DNA from: Omphalotus guepiniiformis
Taxonomy: Eukaryota > Basidiomycota > Agaricomycetes > Agaricales > Omphalotaceae
Assembly (NCBI GenBank): GCA_028554645.1
Contig: JAQOOI010000037.1
Span: 62,001-126,000, forward strand
Length of the DNA: 64,000 bases
Direction of reading: 5' to 3'
Under the pieces are notes generated by a model. It ran no database searches. It saw nothing but the letters and a program-made list of their open reading frames with translations, and was not told where the DNA came from. Made by a program: the position numbers and the translations under genes. Below, one piece after another: positions 44,178-54,736 of the stretch; within the stretch, counting starts at the first letter, position 1, and every line of letters starts with the position of its first letter.

Positions 44178-47100
44178 TCAGTTGCTGATCGTGATAGAAC
44201 GAACTTCTGGATAAGGATGGTCTTCTCGCAACCTCTTACGTCGCCCATCCAAAAGCCTGTTCACATGTTTCCTCGCCGTTTCCGATTCCTTTTCACACAA
44301 GGCAAGACATCGTTCATGCAGTTCGAGTTCTTCAGTGGTCACGGCTTCTTTTCCATCCTTGAAAACCATAACAGCAAGGATGAGCATAGCACTCTCGGCA
44401 GACCTGGAGTCGTCAGTAAAGCAGTGATACAAACGTCGAACGAGTTTTCCAGCATGCTCTCCTGAAATGACAACCATCAAGCCTTTTTCGGTGTTATATT
44501 TCGGACGCGTTTTTGATGGCTTGACCTGAAATGGCCATACGAGTTCATATAAGCCACTGCGGTTATACGGAACCCGTCGAGGTGCGAGACACCCCTCAGA
44601 GCGCAGGACCGCAACGAGTATGTCGTGATTAGTGTTATCGTTGCTGTCGTTAACAATATCCACCAAGAACCGCTTATCCTCTAGACAAGGATTTAAGATC
44701 CATAATCCAGACGATTCAAAAGTTGGCATAGGCAGGAGGTTGTGATTCTCGTCCAAGGGATGTCGCAAGATATTTCCAACTTTTTCCCCGTACCACCGTC
44801 TCTCCGGATCGGCGTAATTATAATATGAACAGCCTTCAAATGGCGAGCGTGAGGCTGGGTCCCAAGTTGGCGAGCTTCGGTCTATTTCGGCCGGAGTTGG
44901 TGTCTGTTCCTTCCACTGGAAATCAGGAAGTGGTGCCATGGGCTCGTAGTCGATGCTAAAGGCGGGATTGAACGAGAATGCTTTGGCTTGATGTGCTTTG
45001 AGAGGCTTACAGACTGCAAGCTGAAGTAAGGAGCTGCGACAAGTGAGACAACAGAATGAATCAACACAATTCGACTCACGTGGCTTCTCGTACATGACTA
45101 TAGTCAACCCATTCAAGCTTGTTTGTAGTGTAAGACGAGATCGTCTCCATCTGAAACCCTACCAAGAGCCCGCTGGGTGCGGAGGAATGGGATTCGTTAG
45201 CCACCACTGTGATGCAGGCGTTATCCTGGCGAATGTCCTTCACTAACGCAAACTGCCCTTTGTGCGGCCCTTGAATGATCAGTACCCTCATCTCTTTCCA
45301 TGGGACATCTCCCGTGAATAAGTCGTCATTTTTCCGCGCAGTGCTTGACTGTTCTTCTCTGTCCTCGGGTAGATCCTGACCAGTTGGTCGTGATGCTGAT
45401 GTATGCGGCGGGACAGCAATTCTCAAAGAATTTGGATGGACACACCAGGTCTATAGCTAGTGTCAGCCTAAAGGCGAGAAAATCAATTGCAACGTTAACT
45501 CACTTGGAGTATTTCGCCTCCACCCGCAGTCCGACTTGAGAATTCAAAAACCTCCACCTCTAAAGACCACTCTGGTGAAAGAGCCCACCCCGATTTTCCT
45601 AGGTGAGTTCCTGCAATCACCTCGACGTACTGCCCAGGGCTGATCTTCTTGAGGAGGGATTGCGCTGGGAGAGTTACGACCACACCCCTGAGCTCTTGGG
45701 GGCTATTCAGTTTGACGTCCATTTCTGACTCTCCGATTTTGACGGTGATGCCGACATAATGATCTGTGACTATGCTCTTGACTTCTTCACCTTCCTCGAA
45801 CTCCCAGGCACTATGCACAGGCAGTGAGTTGAAAACGAAAAGCGGGTGCTTGCTTCGCTGGAACAGCTCAGCAATCTCGAATGGGATTTTTCCAACCCAT
45901 GGTTTCAGAGAAGCGTGTTCAAATGACTCGTAGAGTAAGCCGTGCTGATATAGACGACCTTTGAAATAGTATTCCTCGCCACCAGTTGGCTCGACGCTAT
46001 CCAGTCCATAGATGATCTTCATCTGTTCCGGGAGAAAAAGAGCTAAGGAGGGTGGCTCAGAAATACGACGTTTCCGTTTCCGCGACGCCGCTCCTACTCG
46101 GTGATCTTGCTTCTTCTGTTCTGGCTTGAAGAGACGAAGGAGAGGGACCAGGACCAAATCGACCGATTTTGTAATGAAGAAGGTCCGTGGCTCATCTGTG
46201 CTGACCGGTGCTCCGAATTCATTTTCGTTTACTACCAAGGCAGGATAGTCCTTGTATGGACCTTTGGTAACACGAACCCAGTCTCCTGGTTTGTAGCTTT
46301 CGCGAACGGGCTTGACCGCAGATAGTATGCCATACTCTTCGGAATCGGGAACGAGGGTAGCTCCTTTGAATCCATGGCGATCTTTTAAGATGCCAGGAAT
46401 GAGTTTCAAGGTTTTTGTCAGCGTATTTTTGGTTAATAGAGACCGTGTTCGAATATAGATACACCCTTCGTCAAAACCGGTCATGTACGCAAACTTGATT
46501 TCCTCGGGTTTGATACGTTCCACCCATTTGGTTAGGAGAGAAAGTATAGCGAACTCAGAACCAGGCTGCGGGATGAAACTGAGGTATAAAAAGACCAAAC
46601 GGTGCAAACGAAGAAGCACCTACCTTGCATCGAATTCTCCATAACGGCCAGTCGCTTGCCAAATGCTGTAGCCCGCCTGAAGAAAAACACCTGACGTCGT
46701 CATTGTTGTTCGTTGGCTCTGAAGTAACAAGCTGCAGGGACGATGGTTTGCGTGTTTCTCGAATTGTATCTGCTCTCCCTAGTCCCTCGATGCCATTCAT
46801 CAGCGGTGACGATGATCTCTGCTCCCCTAGACGTGATCCAGGGTGAGACGTAAACCCAAATTCTTCGATCTCAAGCTCAGCTGTGTTTGGACCAGGTCGT
46901 CCAACTCTCGAATAGCGATCTTCCAAGTCAGATACAAGTGCATCCCACCTGCGCTGCATTGTATCGCGACTAGAATGAGCTGCTACAACAGGGATTGGCA
47001 TGCCATCACCGTCTTCGACATCACGATCGAGATTTTCTTTGTGGGACTCGTCAAATTCTCCCTCAGAGTCATACTCCTCCTCCGAATCAACAACAGCTTG

Positions 47101-47206
47101 AAAATCCAAGAACCGACAAGCCTTAGCGATATTCTGAGAAAGACATCATTTACGATGATCATGCTAATATACACGAACTCACCAGTCTGAAAACCCCTCG
47201 ATTCAT
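44178..47206 (-). CDS. Spt5-like NGN/KOW protein, 940 aa
   Basis: Minus-strand exons are 47183-47206, 46624-47133, 45504-46565, 45080-45450 and 44178-45033; introns of 49, 58, 53 and 46 nt, phases joining to 2,823 nt. NIAKACRFLDFQAVVDSEEE and a strongly acidic N-terminus resemble the start of Spt5-family proteins. An NGN-like domain spans the second intron: WPLWRIRCKPGSEFAI, then VERIKPEEIKFAYMTG. KOW motifs follow at residues about 269-289 (YKPGDWVRVTKGPYKDYPAL), 500-520 (SPGQYVEVIAGTHLGKSG), 595-612 (VLIIQGPHKGQFALVKDI) and near 850 (VVISGEHAGKLV). Canonical Spt5 binds RNA polymerase II through NGN/KOW; this divergent paralogue may be a chromatin or silencing variant (inference). Frames are intact. 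Confidence 0.82.
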
Positions 47207-47489
47207 TAATGGTGCTGTCCAAAATGAAGTAGTTACTGCCAAGGGAAATGGTTCACTGGTGTACTGGAGAGAGAGCAAAATTTGTTGTGTGCTAAGCTGT
47301 CGGGGCGGCGATTCTTCCTGGAAAGGAAGGTGGAACTCACGATCCCGAACGAGTCAATTTCTCACTTGTGGCACTTTGGACAAGAAATTATAGTATTATT
47401 CCGATCACATATGCAGATAGATAGATAGATACACAGCATAGTAGACTGAGCAGGAACTGATATATCAAAGACACATGTAGGAACTGATA

Positions 47490-49486
47490 TCAAAGACGTG
47501 CAACTTCTTGAATTGAGTCGGGCGAATCGACGAGACTGGGTGCGATACAATCTTCACCATCGTCATACTTCAAGGCCAGCTTTCTCGCATTCATACGCTG
47601 CAGAATATCTTCTACCGACAGCATTTCCTCTGCGTGCGTCACGGATGGCTGGACCACATCTCGACGAACTTCAACCTGGCCTTCAGACTGAAGACGAGCC
47701 AAAGAGGACTGCATACCGGACAAGAGATGTTGCGATATACGCATCGAGCAGAGGGACTTTACTGCCTGTACACAAGATGTTCAACAAGGCGTTAGATAAT
47801 CAGACGAGTCTACACACCGTCCCAATGCAGTGACCCCAAACCGGATAAGTTAGAAATAGGAGGAGCAAAGTGATGATGACGTCGCGTGTATCGTGTTTTC
47901 TTTCTTCAAGCCGCGGGCGACGCGGTGGACGCTCGCTTTTCTTGGCTTGATGTTCTATGACATCTGATTTGAGCGCCTCGCTTGCTTCGCCTTGAGCTTC
48001 CGGTGCTCTTGGTATGTTCGGCACTTTGGCAACTTGTCTCTGAAAAAAGGGGGAGGGAAGTCGATTTCATGGATTAACGGATGATGGACGCTGACCTCCT
48101 TCACCCATATGCAAACCTTGGCAGGCCAACTAGTTGATCCGCTAGCAATGATGTACCGACTCGCGGTGCAGACACTCTGGATTGGCTCAAATTTGTGAGA
48201 AGCTGGGAAAAAGCAAGTAAACTCACTGCAACGGACTGGATCGGAATAGACCCTGGAGAAATGCTGGATCAGCTAGGTTAACCTAATAGTATGAGGTATG
48301 CTCTGACCAATTTCCTGTTCCAGCGTCTGCAATAGGTTCCCGACGCAATCGCCGTCAAGAATATCGTATAGATAGATTTTGCCGTCATCGCTGCCACAAA
48401 CAGCCAGACCTCCGCTCGCCTCGGCAAACACACACTGTTTGGGAGTCCTTAGTTGCGAATTCACGGTCAGAGTCATTATAGGGACTCGTTGAGGGATTCG
48501 ATATACATCGAATGTTCCGGTTGATAAATTGTGCACAAGCAGTCTGGACTGCCCGGCTGATAAAGCGGCATCTCCACTGTGCTCAAAATGCTCAAATGAA
48601 TGTGGAGAACACAGTGCTTTGCAACTCACATGCCACTCTTAAGTGTGGTGCTCCAATCTTCTTCCCCATTCTGAGCATCGCGGCAAGAGCTAACAAGCGA
48701 TGTCGGTGTGGGCCACGATAGGAAAAAGTGCTTGATCAACTCACAGAACACCAGTCTCGAGCCCAACTACCAATAAGCTTTCGTTGGAATTTCCGTAGAA
48801 GCGGAGGCCGCGAGGAATTGCGCTGATTGTGCTTCTCCACAGCTCTATTAAGGCTGTGGATGAAAGATGTTATCGTGAAGCAGCATTTGGGCTTGAAGCA
48901 ACGCTTACTGTCGCCATCCGCCACTTCATACACTTTGAAATGACCAGAATGACTTGCCACCGCGACCCGTTGATTCGTGGAATCGCAGGCTACGCATTCA
49001 ACGGCGTCGTCCAAGTCAAAGACAGCGTTTACAAGCAGATCGTTCTGGAAAGGGTTCGTCAGACATGGATCCAGAGCACTGAGCAAAGACTCGACGCACT
49101 GCCTCCTGCAGTTCGCATATAGTCATACCGCCGTATCCCGAGCCGACACACAGAGCGCGAACGGGACGCTCTGGCATCCATGCGAGACAAGTAACCTGCC
49201 CCCAGCTCTCGTGTCGGAAGCTTTGTAACAAGCGCCCTGTCCGAGTACTCCAAACTTGTGCAACCTCGTCATCTCCTAATGGGAGTGACAAGTGGTGAGT
49301 GGCTCAAACACAAAAGATAGAATGGAGGAGAAACTTACCGCCGGTCGCCAGAATTTCTCCGTCGCGAGTGAAGGCCAAGCAATTCACAGGAGCTTGATGC
49401 GCTTCAAGCTGGTGCTCCAGGTGGTAAAATTGCTGCTGATTCATCGTCGCTGAAGATGAGGGATTCTCTGCAGTGGCACTGGCCAT
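47490..49486 (-). CDS. WD40-repeat protein with C-terminal membrane helix, 500 aa
   Basis: Ten exons on the minus strand: 49339-49486, 49100-49275, 49045..49099 intron then 48909-49044, 48745-48853, 48630-48689, 48308-48576, 48227-48252, 48096-48176, 47818-48039 and 47490-47765. All phases join. WD-type segments: HQAPVNCLAFTRDGEILATG, DDEVAQVWSTRTGRLLQSF, AVECVACDSTNQRVAVASHS, FAEASGGLAVCGSDDGKIYL, CTASRYIIASGSTSWPAKVC. Residues about 389-407 (VIITLLLLFLTYPVWGHCI) form a hydrophobic helix behind a Lys/Arg/Pro-rich stretch, so the propeller is probably membrane-tethered. I recall similar WD40+TM proteins in Agaricomycetes. Shares a 272-bp divergent promoter with the gene at 49759. Confidence 0.8.
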
Positions 49487-49703
49487 GGATTCGTTGAAGT
49501 TAGATGAGAGGAACAGGTTGCAGAGGCAGCTTTTGTATTCGGTACATGTAGCGAACAAAGAGCCTTTATCGGGAAGATATTTATAAGCGTTCATCGGCCT
49601 GAGGCGCTCGTCTGATCATGTGATGCTATCAGGGGCTCAATGGGCTCCGTTGTTTCTGAATAGGCACGGTATCGTTAGAGCAAGAAATTGGGATCCCGGA
49701 GCA

Positions 49704-49710
49704 TATAAAA
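49704..49710 (+). promoter_or_regulatory. TATA box of the 49759 gene
   Basis: TATAAAA lies 49 bp before ATG 49759 in the divergent intergenic region. Confidence 0.45.
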
Positions 49711-49758
49711 ACGCACCTTGAGCTCAGAGTGGCCAACTCGCCCTGAAACCCATCCAAG

Positions 49759-50563
49759 ATGACAACACCCCCGCTCTACATCAAGAAACATCACCCTATC
49801 ATAGCACAGCGAATAGTGTTTGACCTCGCACCACCTCGACCTCTCCCAACCATCGCTGCAAGGACCACGTTTCCCGATAATTTCCTGCTTTCTAGAACAC
49901 CAGCTCCTGATGGGCGCACCCCGAATGTCGATGAAGGCAACCCCTCAGGTGTACGGGAACCCGACAATTCGCAAGAAGCCGCACCACAATCAGCTGACAG
50001 CGCGCCAACAGCCCAACACACCAACGATGCGGAGCAATCCGCCGAGCCCAACGTGAGAAGCCAGCGTAGAAAGGAGCTAATTCCTAAACCTCATGGCGAG
50101 GCTGGAAAGCCAGGATGTGGAGGATACACCCTTGAAAAAAAACTAACCGATAACTACGGGTGGACACAGACACAATACAATGAATTGAGAGTAAGTCAGC
50201 ATGCCATGGGCAAACAAAAACTTAACTGACCAATGTATGTAGACATCCGCGCGAAGTGAAGCCACAAGGAAGTTGGACCTCACCAGGTCTTATGCCTCTC
50301 AGAATCAGAAAAAGATCCAAGAAATCTGCGAGAAGGTCAGCAACACGGCTTTAAACTTGACTAAATCAAACTAGTTCTCACCTTTTGTCTCGCAGATTAC
50401 AGACGAATTCAAAGCGGTGAATCTTGATGATTACGATGGATGCTGGCCTGTTCGAGATCTGCTGAAGATGCACTTGAAGACAAGGTCGAGTGCGCATCGA
50501 CGAAGGGTTGAAAGGGCGGACGCAGAGGCATACCATAGGCACAAATCCAGAGCAGAGGAGTAG
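49759..50563 (+). CDS. Hypothetical protein, 230 aa
   Basis: Exons are 49759-50190, 50243-50335 and 50396-50563; introns of 52 and 60 nt, phases join to 693 nt. The N-terminal half is Pro/Ala/Asn-rich. The C-terminal half is charged and helical (TLEKKLTDNYGWTQTQYNEL, TRKLDLTRSYASQNQKKIQ, DDYDGCWPVRDLLKMHLK) and resembles a widespread Agaricomycete family of unknown function. Intact; divergent from the WD40 gene. Confidence 0.75.
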
Positions 50564-51152
50564 AGATAGAGATGTAGAATATATATAACCGCTTGTGACT
50601 TCGTCGACGAGGAAAGTGCCAACAGACGATCACGTGAAGAGACGAGAGTGTCTAATTATCAGATCTGGAGAAGGAATTGTCCCAGAAATGGTTGTCCCAA
50701 TCTGAGATTCCGCGCCAGCGTGTGAAAACCAAAATCTTTGGGTCATTTTCACCTCTTGTGGCTTCAGAAGACCTCCCAGGATCTGTGTAAATTATCATCG
50801 CACAAGAGGTAGTTATCAATACTCAAACCTCAGCAGTGGTATCCCAAAAGGACATCTAACAGGGCGGATCTTCGCCGCTACTATCACAAACTCGACCGTC
50901 TCATGATGCTCGTTTTGCACGAAACCTGCGCTGGAAAAGCATTAAAGAGTTGTGCGCTCATCGCAACTTGCTCAGGATGTTCTGGAGACACTCTTCCCCG
51001 AGCGACGAAACAAGCCCTTGAACACTTTGAACACTCAAACTCGCGACTGCAGAGCTGCATGCGGAGCAAGGAGATTTGGATTACACTCCCAATTCTGAGC
51101 CAGTTTTCTTCTGACAGCTGGTTGGTGTATTCCCGTCCGTGGAGCATCGTTT
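50564..51152. other. Degenerate member of the dispersed exon-like unit
   Basis: 50930-51100 resembles the unit at 55.2 and 62.6 kb (shared words GTTCTGGAGACAC, GACTGCAGAGCTGCATGC). 51120-51190 resembles 60885-60950 (TTCGTGGAAC/GCGGTACCGATACA). Frames are interrupted, so this is an old relative of the repeats. Confidence 0.5.
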
Positions 51153-51701
51153 GTGGAGCATCGTTCGTGGAACCGATACAGGGCTTCGAAAGTCTTGCTG
51201 AAGAATGAGAATGGGGCGACGAAGGCCATTCCTCTCAGTGGGGCAATACTCAAGGCAGCAGCGCATGATCGAATCCCAGACGATATCGAACCAGATCCAT
51301 CCTACTGGCGGCAACAACGTCTGCGCCGGCCAGGTGAGTGCCTTCATTCTCACTTGTTTCTTCGCAATATATCCAATGCGCCCACAATTTTTTCAGCCGA
51401 AACTCTCAAGGAGCTAGCGGCGCAAGACAACCAGATTGAAGGACGGATCAGAGCACTTTCTGAGGCGCGCAACACGCGTCGCGACGGACGAGCTCTTGCA
51501 ACTTCGAGAGGATTTGAGAGTGCACCGGGCGGCGCTGGTCGGGTGCAGAAGCCGCTCAGGCTCGAGACAAGGCCGGACCGAAATCGTCCGGTTGGTTTTA
51601 ACTGCTGCTGCACTGCCGCAGCTCTTTCATACTTACTTTCACGACAAAGCACATTCCAGCATCCTCAATACCTCTCTAAACACCCTCTAAACACCCTCTA
51701 A
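51153..51701 (+). CDS. Doubtful hypothetical open frame, about 180 codons
   Basis: Open on the plus strand without a clear ATG start. A likely 63-nt intron (51335-51397, GTGAGT...TTTCAG) would join DPSYWRQQRLRRP to AETLKELAAQDNQIEGRIRA, a short amphipathic helix. The end runs into the 11-bp tandem array before the Skp1-like gene. No family recognised. Confidence 0.3.
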   Translation: MEHRSWNRYRASKVLLKNENGATKAIPLSGAILKAAAHDRIPDDIEPDPSYWRQQRLRRPGECLHSHLFLRNISNAPTIFSAETLKELAAQDNQIEGRIRALSEARNTRRDGRALATSRGFESAPGGAGRVQKPLRLETRPDRNRPVGFNCCCTAAALSYLLSRQSTFQHPQYLSKHPLNTL

Positions 51702-51750
51702 ATACCCTCTAAACACCCTCTAAACACCCTCCAAACACCCTCTAAACACC
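51672..51750. repeat. 11-bp tandem array in the Skp1-like promoter
   Basis: About seven units of CTCTAAACACC with few changes end 7 bp before the start codon at 51757. It is not the fungal telomere repeat (CCCTAA). Copy number could vary between strains and affect expression. Confidence 0.85.
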
Positions 51751-51756
51751 TTTACC

Positions 51757-52463
51757 ATGCCAATGATCGCCCTTCGCTCGGCCGACAACAAGGTCTTTCA
51801 CGTTAAATGGTCGTCGATTAACCGCGCCATCCTCATAAAGAACTTTGTTGATGGTGAGCATCACCACCATCGCACCTGACGGATTCTCACCCTTTCTTAG
51901 ACTTAGGTGTACCTAAGGAGCCCATTTTCCTTCCCAATGTGACTTCTAAGCCACTTGAAAAGGCGAGCGCCTTTTATTGATTCTTTGCACTCTGCTAACC
52001 CTGCGCCGTCATTTTTCGGCGGTGTTGCTTTCAGGTCATTGAGTACCTGAACATGCACAGGAATGACCCGAAACCAGTTCAGAACGAGTCGCGAACCATA
52101 TCCGACATCCTGCGCTTAAGAGAAAAACCGGTCACGACATGGGATCAGTCGTTCTTTGACATATCTCTACCCTTCATGTTCGAGGTCATCCTTGCTGCAA
52201 ACTACCTGGATGTCCAGGATCTTTTGTGAGTGTGTTTGACCCACTGTTCTTGGAGACGCTGGCTGATTATGATTAGGGATTTGGCAGCGAAATACATGTC
52301 CCGTCTAATTGAGGGCATGGATGATAGACGCATTCGGATGCTGTTCAATATCGCAAACGATTTTACACCCGAACAACAGGTGGAGTCCCAATTAACTCAC
52401 TTTGAAGCCATCTCAGCTCATCTTCATCTTTTCCAGTCCCACATTGACCGAGACAACACTTGA
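51757..52463 (+). CDS. Skp1-like SCF adaptor, 157 aa
   Basis: Exons are 51757-51853, 51907-51962, 52035-52225, 52277-52379 and 52437-52463, phases summing to 474 nt. Intron 2 (51963-52034) is GC-AG. Family landmarks: FLPNVTSKPLEKVIEYLNMH, TTWDQSFFDISLPFMFEVIL, AANYLDVQDLLDLAAKYMS, RIRMLFNIANDFTPEQQ. Length matches Skp1 (about 160 aa). Skp1 links cullin-1 to F-box proteins. The N-terminus diverges (ADNKVFHVKWSSINRAILIK) and the usual Trp-containing C-terminus is replaced by SHIDRDNT, so F-box choice may be altered. Probably a paralogue, not the housekeeping gene. Confidence 0.87.
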
Positions 52464-53104
52464 TTAGCGGGTTATACCGCATCCGGCATTACTCAAAGAA
52501 ATTTTGTGGTAGTTAGCAACGATTATCTTGCGTGATCCACGATTACATAACTTGAAATCTAGAGGCTGACTCCGGGAGACTAGGTCTGTATACTTTTCGT
52601 CTGTATTTATTGCGGTGCCCTGTGAACGTGCTACAATATTTCTCGCTTTATTTATCCAGTTTTCGCCTGTTTTTCATTCATCTCTTCCTAGCCTCGTTTC
52701 ATTTCTAAATGCAACCTTTCCTCTGACTTTCCTACCCTCTCCTCTGTACTGTGATATTGACTTTTACATTCATTTCTGCACCCTCTTTCTTTGAGGCACG
52801 CTGTTCCGGCTGTTTTCTAGAGTAACATGTCGGATAATAAAGCTTTCAGTGTCTCGATCCTCTGGATGAAATGAGTCTTGATGAAATGAGTCTTGAATTT
52901 TTTCGCCGCGCGTGTGACCAGGTGTGACCATTTTGATTATTCCGAGATAAGCCTAAGGGAAATTAAACCCCACATGGCTGTCCCATTTACACGTGGCTCC
53001 TGGCTGAAGACTGGTTGGCGGTGCACGGCGAAACATAGCTAAGGACAACCGCCAAGTACATATCTTGCTTATTCATAAAACGACACGTGGTTTTGATTGA
53101 TAAA
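52464..53104. other. Intergenic, nothing recognised
   Basis: Pyrimidine-rich and AT-rich stretches without a supported frame. Ends at the edge of block R3. Confidence 0.5.
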
Positions 53105-53111
53105 CTGTTTA

Positions 53112-54052
53112 CTACACTATTATATCAATAACGGGAGTAGCAGCACGACGAAGCTGAGCAGGCTGGGGTGGAAACGCAGCTGCAACATCTGCATGGAATC
53201 GCTGGGCAGATTCATCCGGCCAGTAGAAATAGCGATGAAGAGGAGCTTGGAGTCCTTGTTCCTTAGCCAACGCATCGACTTCTTCCTGAAGAGCAAGGCA
53301 AGCAACGGGAGGATGCCGAATGGTTTCGCGACAAATCGGGCAAGGAATGCGAGGGGGGCCGGTTCTCCCATTCATACGGTGAACATGCTCGGCTGCGTGA
53401 CGCAGGTCAGTGAGACAGGAACCGCAAAAGAGGTGGCCACAGCGGAGTCTACAATGATTATCAGAAAATGAACCGTGAAGATGTAAGAGATACGCACACA
53501 CGAGGTTGCCAGGCAAGATCAATACATTTGGAGCATTTTGTACGCTCGAGAGCTGCACGGTTCAGTGCGGACAATCTCTCGGTCACTTCTTGCAACTGTT
53601 GCACCAGGTCCTGTGGGGGTAAGGGTGGTGGATTGACAGAGTCGGAAGTCGGCTAGGGAGGTAACTCAGAAAAAAACTTGGCATGCTACGAAAAAGAAGC
53701 ATACGGCAGGTACTTGAACCGTCTCGTCATCAAGGATGATGGGTCTTTCACTGGTACCTTTCCCTGCTCTGGGCCTTCGTCGATATGAGCGCTGTCGATA
53801 CGAGCGGCGTCGGGTGGGCGTAGCAGGGGGTGAGAAAGGAGTTGATGAAGGGGCCGGGGTAGAACTCGACGCTGTAAAAGGATCTGGGCTGGAAAGAAAG
53901 ACCGGCGAGGACTTTTTGCGTGAGGGGGTGAACGGTGGAGTTGGAGGGGAAATATCAGGAGAGAAACCCGTCTCAGACGGTGTTGGATATGGAAAAGATT
54001 GCGTGCGAGTGGATCGCATGGAACGAGGGGATCGACGAAGAGCAGCGGGCAT
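53112..54052 (-). CDS. RING-finger protein, 279 aa (copy B)
   Basis: Minus-strand exons are 53705-54052, 53498-53652 and 53112-53448. It has the same architecture as copy A with all RING ligands (CTIC... CGHLFCGSC... CPIC) but without the duplicated 30-residue exon. The C-terminal 35 residues differ most from copy A (SAQRFHADVAAAFPPQPAQL, end ATPVIDIIV), and HVHRMNGRTGPP replaces HAHILSGGTGPP. It is intact. Probable E3 ubiquitin ligase. Promoter-like module copy 5 is about 690 bp upstream. Confidence 0.8.
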
Positions 54053-54736
54053 GGTTGAAAGAACTTGGAAAAAATCAGTGACCGGACGAAGTAGGGCTGG
54101 GAAGGGCTTCACCGGCTGCAGATATGGTAAAAGAACTAGATGTAGTGGTGACGAGTACGGACGAGAGATAGTTCCAGCTATCAAGCTATCAGGACAGAAT
54201 GTAAACAGACAAGGATGAGAGAGACAGAATATCGTGAACGTACCACATATTTATATCAAAATTGAGATAGCCACTGGTATACCAAAAGAAAGGGCATTCC
54301 CTCTACCATGCCCTCTACCGTGCCCATTGTGTTTTGCAGCCGTGAAAAAGAAATTTCCCGAGAGGGAAACTAGAACAAAGTCAGTAGTTTTCGCGGAAAG
54401 TCAAAAGATGACGAATGGGAAACAAAGCGTAAAGGGAGCAAACCGACCCCTTTATCCTGTGGTATTGTTGAAAGTTCTCAGGCGCTAACAAAGTGCATAT
54501 GCATGTATGATTGGATGGTGTCCCGGGCACGAGTATTCAAAGGATGCAGCGCGAGAGGAGGCTTCGAGCGAGGATGGGAATGTTGAGGCATTTTGTGGTT
54601 GTTCGCCTTGCGAGCTGATCCCATCGTGGTGGTAGGCGGACAAGAGGGAAAAAATAAGTTCACGTTTGCGAAACGATGATGAACGGCTCGTGGGAGGGAA
54701 TCTTCCAGGAATAGAAGCGAGTGCTGGGAACAAGTT

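Noticed and set aside
51672..51750. Telomere-like array
   Set aside because: The unit is 11 bp (CTCTAAACACC), not the TTAGGG/CCCTAA type, and it is only about 80 bp long.
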